Positions 6,190 to 9,032 of a DNA stretch of 9,032 bases are shown here, piece by piece. The notes beneath the pieces are model-generated. The model ran no database searches, was not told the origin of the DNA, and saw only the letters and a program-made list of their open reading frames with translations. This DNA comes from an uncultured Caryophanales bacterium (GTDB lineage: Bacteria > Bacillota_I > Bacilli_A > RF39 > UBA660). The translations under genes were made by a program, and so were the position numbers. The stretch spans positions 1 to 9,032 of the forward strand of contig CAMIXP010000048.1 of assembly GCA_946402785.1 (NCBI GenBank), in the 5' to 3' direction. Position 1 is the first letter of the stretch. Every line of letters begins with the position of its first letter.

Positions 6190-6203
6190 CCTTTCTTTTT
6201 TTT
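6177..6203 (+). terminator. Rho-independent terminator overlapping the stop codon at 6187-6189
   Basis: GAAAGGT (6179-6185) pairs with ACCTTTC (6189-6195) around an ATA loop, extended by an A-T pair (6178/6196), and runs into a tract of eight T (6196-6203). The last codons and the TAA stop lie inside the hairpin. Confidence 0.85.
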
Positions 6204-6243
6204 GTCTATAAATAAAATTCATGTAAAATATATCGGTTTTTCC

Positions 6244-6273
6244 TTGTAATATAACCCTATCATTTGGTATACT
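6244..6273 (+). promoter_or_regulatory. Promoter of ppdK (extended -10)
   Basis: TATACT (6268-6273) is preceded by TGG, a TGn extension. TTGTAA (6244-6249) lies 18 bases upstream as a fair -35. Transcription would begin near 6280, just before the AAGGAGG site at 6286-6292. The rest of the 110-base gap after the previous gene (6204-6243) is AT-rich and shows nothing else I can support. Confidence 0.7.
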
Positions 6274-6299
6274 ATGTTTTGTGATAAGGAGGAATCATA

Positions 6300-8930
6300 A
6301 TGCACAAATATGTTTATTTATTCAGTGAAGGTAATGCAAATATGAGAGAACTTCTTGGAGGTAAGGGAGCTAACTTAGCAGAAATGACTAATATTGGTTT
6401 ACCAGTACCACAAGGATTTACCATTACTACTGAAGCATGTACTCAATATTATGAAGATGGAAGAGAAATTAATAAAGAAATCCAAAGTCAAATTAATGAG
6501 TATATCGAAAAAATGGAAAAAATAACAGGAAAGAAATTTGGAGATAAAGAAAATCCATTACTAGTTTCTGTAAGAAGTGGAGCAAGAGCTTCTATGCCAG
6601 GTATGATGGATACTATCCTTAACCTTGGTTTAAACGAAGATGTTGTTAAGGTTATTGCAGAAAAGAGTAACAACCCTAGATGGGCTTGGGATTGTTATAG
6701 AAGATTTATTCAAATGTATTCTGACGTTGTTATGGAAGTTGGAAAGAAATACTTTGAAGAATTAATCGATGAAATGAAAGAAAAGAAAGGCGTTAAACAA
6801 GATGTTGAATTAAACGCTGATGATTTACATGAACTTGCAAATCAATTTAAGAAAGAATATAAATCTAAGATTGGTAAAGATTTCCCAGATGATCCAAAAG
6901 AACAATTAATGGGAGCTATTAAAGCTGTATTCCGTTCTTGGGATAATCCTAGAGCTAACGTTTACAGAAGAGATAACGATATTCCTTATTCTTGGGGAAC
7001 TGCTGTTAACGTTCAATCTATGGCTTTTGGTAACATGGGTGATGATTGTGGAACAGGTGTTGCTTTCACAAGAGATCCAGCTACTGGAGAAAAAGGTTTA
7101 TTTGGTGAATTCTTAACAAATGCACAAGGTGAAGACGTTGTTGCTGGAGTTCGTACACCAATGAAGATTGCTGAAATGGAAGATAAATTCCCAGAAGCAT
7201 TCAAACAATTCAAAGAAGTTTGTAAAACACTTGAATCTCATTATAGAGATATGCAAGATATGGAGTTTACGGTTGAACATGGACAATTATACATGTTACA
7301 AACTCGTAATGGTAAGAGAACTGCTCAAGCAGCTTTAAAGATTGCTTGTGATTTAGTTGATGAAGGAATGCGTACAGAAGAAGAAGCTGTTGCTATGATT
7401 GATCCAAGAAACTTGGATACATTACTTCATCCACAATTTGATGCTAAGGCATTAAAAGCAGCTAAACCAATTGGTAAAGGTTTAGGAGCATCTCCTGGTG
7501 CTGCTTGTGGTCAAATCGTATTCTCAGCTGAGGATGCTGAAGCATGGGCTGCTAAGAAGAAAAAAGTTGTATTAGTTAGACTTGAAACTTCACCAGAAGA
7601 TATTACTGGTATGAAAGTATCACAAGGTATCTTAACGGTACGTGGAGGTATGACATCTCACGCTGCTGTTGTTGCTCGTGGTATGGGAACTTGCTGTGTA
7701 TCTGGTTGTGGTGACATCATGATGGATGAAGCTAAGAAACAATTTACATTAGCTGGTAAGACATTCAAAGAAGGAGATGTTATCTCTATCGATGGATCAA
7801 CTGGAAACATCTATGATGGAGAAATCAAGACAGTTGATGCTACCATTGCTGGAGAATTCGGACGTGTTATGGAGTGGGCTGATAAGATTAGAACACTTAA
7901 AGTTAGAACAAACGCTGATACTCCAAGAGATACTAAGAAAGCAATTGAATTAGGTGCTGAAGGTATTGGTCTATGCCGTACTGAGCATATGTTCTTCGAT
8001 GAAGAAAGAATCTTCAACTTAAGAAGAATGATTTTATCTGAAACAGTAGAAGACAGAGAAAAATACTTAGACTTATTAATCCCTTATCAAAAAGGTGATT
8101 TCAAGGCTATGTATAAAGAACTAAAAGGTCTTCCAATGACTGTTCGTTATATTGATCCTCCTCTACATGAGTTCGTACCTAAGACTGAAGCTGAAATGAA
8201 AGCTTTAGCAAAAGAAATGGGAATGACTGTAGAACATATCAAAGAAGTTTGCGATGAACTACATGAATTCAACCCAATGATGGGACACAGAGGATGCCGT
8301 TTAGCAGTTACTTATCCAGAAATTGCTAGAATGCAAACAAGAGCTTTAATTGAAGCTGCAATCGAAGTTCATGAAGAAGATGGATATGATATTACTCCAG
8401 AAATCATGATCCCATTAGTAGGAGAAAAGAAAGAATTAGATTTCGTAAAAGATATCGTAGTAGAAACTGCTGAAAAAGTTAAAGCTGAAAAGAAATCAGA
8501 CATTGAATACCATATTGGTACAATGATTGAAATCCCAAGAGCAGCATTACTTGCTGACGAAATTGCTGAATCAGCTGAATTCTTCTCATTCGGAACAAAT
8601 GACTTAACTCAAATGACATTTGGTTTCTCAAGAGATGATGCTGGTAAATTCTTAGGTTCTTACTATGAAAACAAAATTTATGAACAAGATCCATTTGCTA
8701 AGTTAGATCAACATGGTGTTGGTAAACTTGTTAAGATGGCTGTTGAATTAGGTAAGAAAACAAGACCTGATATCAAATTAGGAATTTGTGGTGAGCATGG
8801 TGGAGATCCTCAATCTGTTGAGTTCTGCCATAATGTAGGATTAACTTACGTATCATGCAGCCCATTCCGTGTTCCTATCGCAAGATTAGCCGCTGCACAA
8901 GCTGCAATCAAAGCAAAAAACAATAAGTAA
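6300..8930 (+). CDS. ppdK: Pyruvate, phosphate dikinase
   Basis: Interconverts pyruvate + ATP + phosphate with phosphoenolpyruvate + AMP + pyrophosphate in the cytosol; in anaerobic bacteria it often runs toward pyruvate in pyrophosphate-linked glycolysis. The 876 residues match the family length (the Clostridium symbiosum enzyme is about 874). Domain order: ATP-grasp nucleotide-binding region (1 to about 340) with GGKGANLAEM (K22) and SVRSGARASMPG (R92); the swivelling phosphohistidine domain with GGMTSHAAVVARGMG, catalytic His454 and the Thr452 that regulatory kinases target in plant enzymes; and the PEP/pyruvate TIM barrel (about 510-876) with metal ligands E744 (MIEIPRAAL) and D768 (FGTNDLTQ) and the catalytic Cys830 in GICGEHGGDP. 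All expected residues are present, so the enzyme looks functional. AAGGAGG at 6286-6292 supports the start. It has its own promoter and terminator; no regulatory-protein gene lies beside it here. Confidence 0.98.
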   Translation: MHKYVYLFSEGNANMRELLGGKGANLAEMTNIGLPVPQGFTITTEACTQYYEDGREINKEIQSQINEYIEKMEKITGKKFGDKENPLLVSVRSGARASMPGMMDTILNLGLNEDVVKVIAEKSNNPRWAWDCYRRFIQMYSDVVMEVGKKYFEELIDEMKEKKGVKQDVELNADDLHELANQFKKEYKSKIGKDFPDDPKEQLMGAIKAVFRSWDNPRANVYRRDNDIPYSWGTAVNVQSMAFGNMGDDCGTGVAFTRDPATGEKGLFGEFLTNAQGEDVVAGVRTPMKIAEMEDKFPEAFKQFKEVCKTLESHYRDMQDMEFTVEHGQLYMLQTRNGKRTAQAALKIACDLVDEGMRTEEEAVAMIDPRNLDTLLHPQFDAKALKAAKPIGKGLGASPGAACGQIVFSAEDAEAWAAKKKKVVLVRLETSPEDITGMKVSQGILTVRGGMTSHAAVVARGMGTCCVSGCGDIMMDEAKKQFTLAGKTFKEGDVISIDGSTGNIYDGEIKTVDATIAGEFGRVMEWADKIRTLKVRTNADTPRDTKKAIELGAEGIGLCRTEHMFFDEERIFNLRRMILSETVEDREKYLDLLIPYQKGDFKAMYKELKGLPMTVRYIDPPLHEFVPKTEAEMKALAKEMGMTVEHIKEVCDELHEFNPMMGHRGCRLAVTYPEIARMQTRALIEAAIEVHEEDGYDITPEIMIPLVGEKKELDFVKDIVVETAEKVKAEKKSDIEYHIGTMIEIPRAALLADEIAESAEFFSFGTNDLTQMTFGFSRDDAGKFLGSYYENKIYEQDPFAKLDQHGVGKLVKMAVELGKKTRPDIKLGICGEHGGDPQSVEFCHNVGLTYVSCSPFRVPIARLAAAQAAIKAKNNK

Positions 8931-8940
8931 TTAAACTGAT

Positions 8941-8967
8941 AAAGACTAGAGAAATCTAGCCTTTTTT
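8941..8967 (+). terminator. Rho-independent terminator of ppdK
   Basis: CTAGA (8946-8950) and TCTAG (8955-8959) pair across a GAAA tetraloop. After one A-C mismatch, G8944-C8961 and A-T pairs extend the stem into the T-tract (8962-8967). Confidence 0.8.
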
Positions 8968-8993
8968 GTTCGTAAAATAGTAATTTTACGAAC
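8968..8993 (+). repeat. Perfect 11-bp inverted repeat after the ppdK terminator
   Basis: GTTCGTAAAAT (8968-8978) is the exact reverse complement of ATTTTACGAAC (8983-8993), with AGTA between. It directly follows the T-tract of the ppdK terminator. No T-run follows it on either strand, so it is not a classical terminator itself. It could be an operator for a gene to the right of the window, an mRNA 3'-end stabilising hairpin, or chance in AT-rich DNA. The remaining bases to 9032 hold no gene I can see. Confidence 0.7.
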
Positions 8994-9032
8994 ACTCACA
9001 AACTTCAACAAGTGTCTAAAAATTGTATATAA

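Noticed and set aside
6488..8694. Four minus-strand open frames inside ppdK
   Set aside because: All are antisense shadows of a fully intact enzyme gene.
8968..8993. LexA/SOS box in the inverted repeat
   Set aside because: The half-sites are in the opposite order (GTTCG...CGAAC) and too far apart for a CGAAC-N4-GTTCG box.
8992..9015. Hairpin ACACT/AGTGT near the right edge
   Set aside because: Only five base pairs around a 14-base loop; expected by chance in such DNA.
1..9032. Mycoplasma-type code with TGA as Trp
   Set aside because: No TGA stop is seen in the window, which hinted at it, but every Trp codon I read is TGG and all proteins are full-length under the standard code.

Overview
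The window looks like chromosomal DNA from a low-GC, Gram-positive-type bacterium (Firmicutes/Bacilli, possibly an Erysipelotrichia- or RF39-like gut lineage). This placement is an inference from AT-rich composition, strong AGGAGG-type ribosome binding sites, TGn-extended -10 promoters, U-tract terminators, and the genes rnhC, cvpA, trx and ppdK. The standard code fits: every Trp codon I read is TGG. All nine visible stops are TAA or TAG. I see no rRNA, tRNA, CRISPR array or mobile element.

Layout. (1) Positions 1-2154, minus strand: a three-gene operon reading right to left. It holds a 386-residue protein built of nine about-35-residue repeats that resemble eukaryotic mTERF repeats, a second 129-residue protein with the same repeat pattern (start and stop overlap as TAATG), and ribonuclease HIII (rnhC, cut by the left window edge). 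(2) 2155-2235: an 81-bp divergent promoter region whose two promoters overlap. (3) 2236-4463, plus strand: a compact operon of a CvpA-family membrane protein, a thioredoxin and two zinc-ribbon membrane proteins, closed by a hairpin terminator. (4) 4488-6203, plus: a near-consensus promoter, two related multi-pass membrane proteins of unknown function, and a terminator that overlaps the last stop codon. (5) 6244-8967, plus: pyruvate, phosphate dikinase (ppdK) as a single-gene unit with its own promoter and terminator. (6) 8968-9032: a perfect 11-bp inverted repeat with no assigned role, then AT-rich DNA without a gene.

The most notable content is the pair of mTERF-like repeat proteins in a bacterium, apparently co-transcribed with RNase HIII, an enzyme that removes RNA-DNA hybrids. 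In many Firmicutes rnhC lies divergent from a cvpA-containing cluster (zapA-cvpA-polX-mutS2, with trxA nearby), so the two repeat genes appear to sit inside an otherwise recognisable neighbourhood. A role in nucleic-acid binding, transcription termination or R-loop handling is a hypothesis from repeat resemblance and gene order only.
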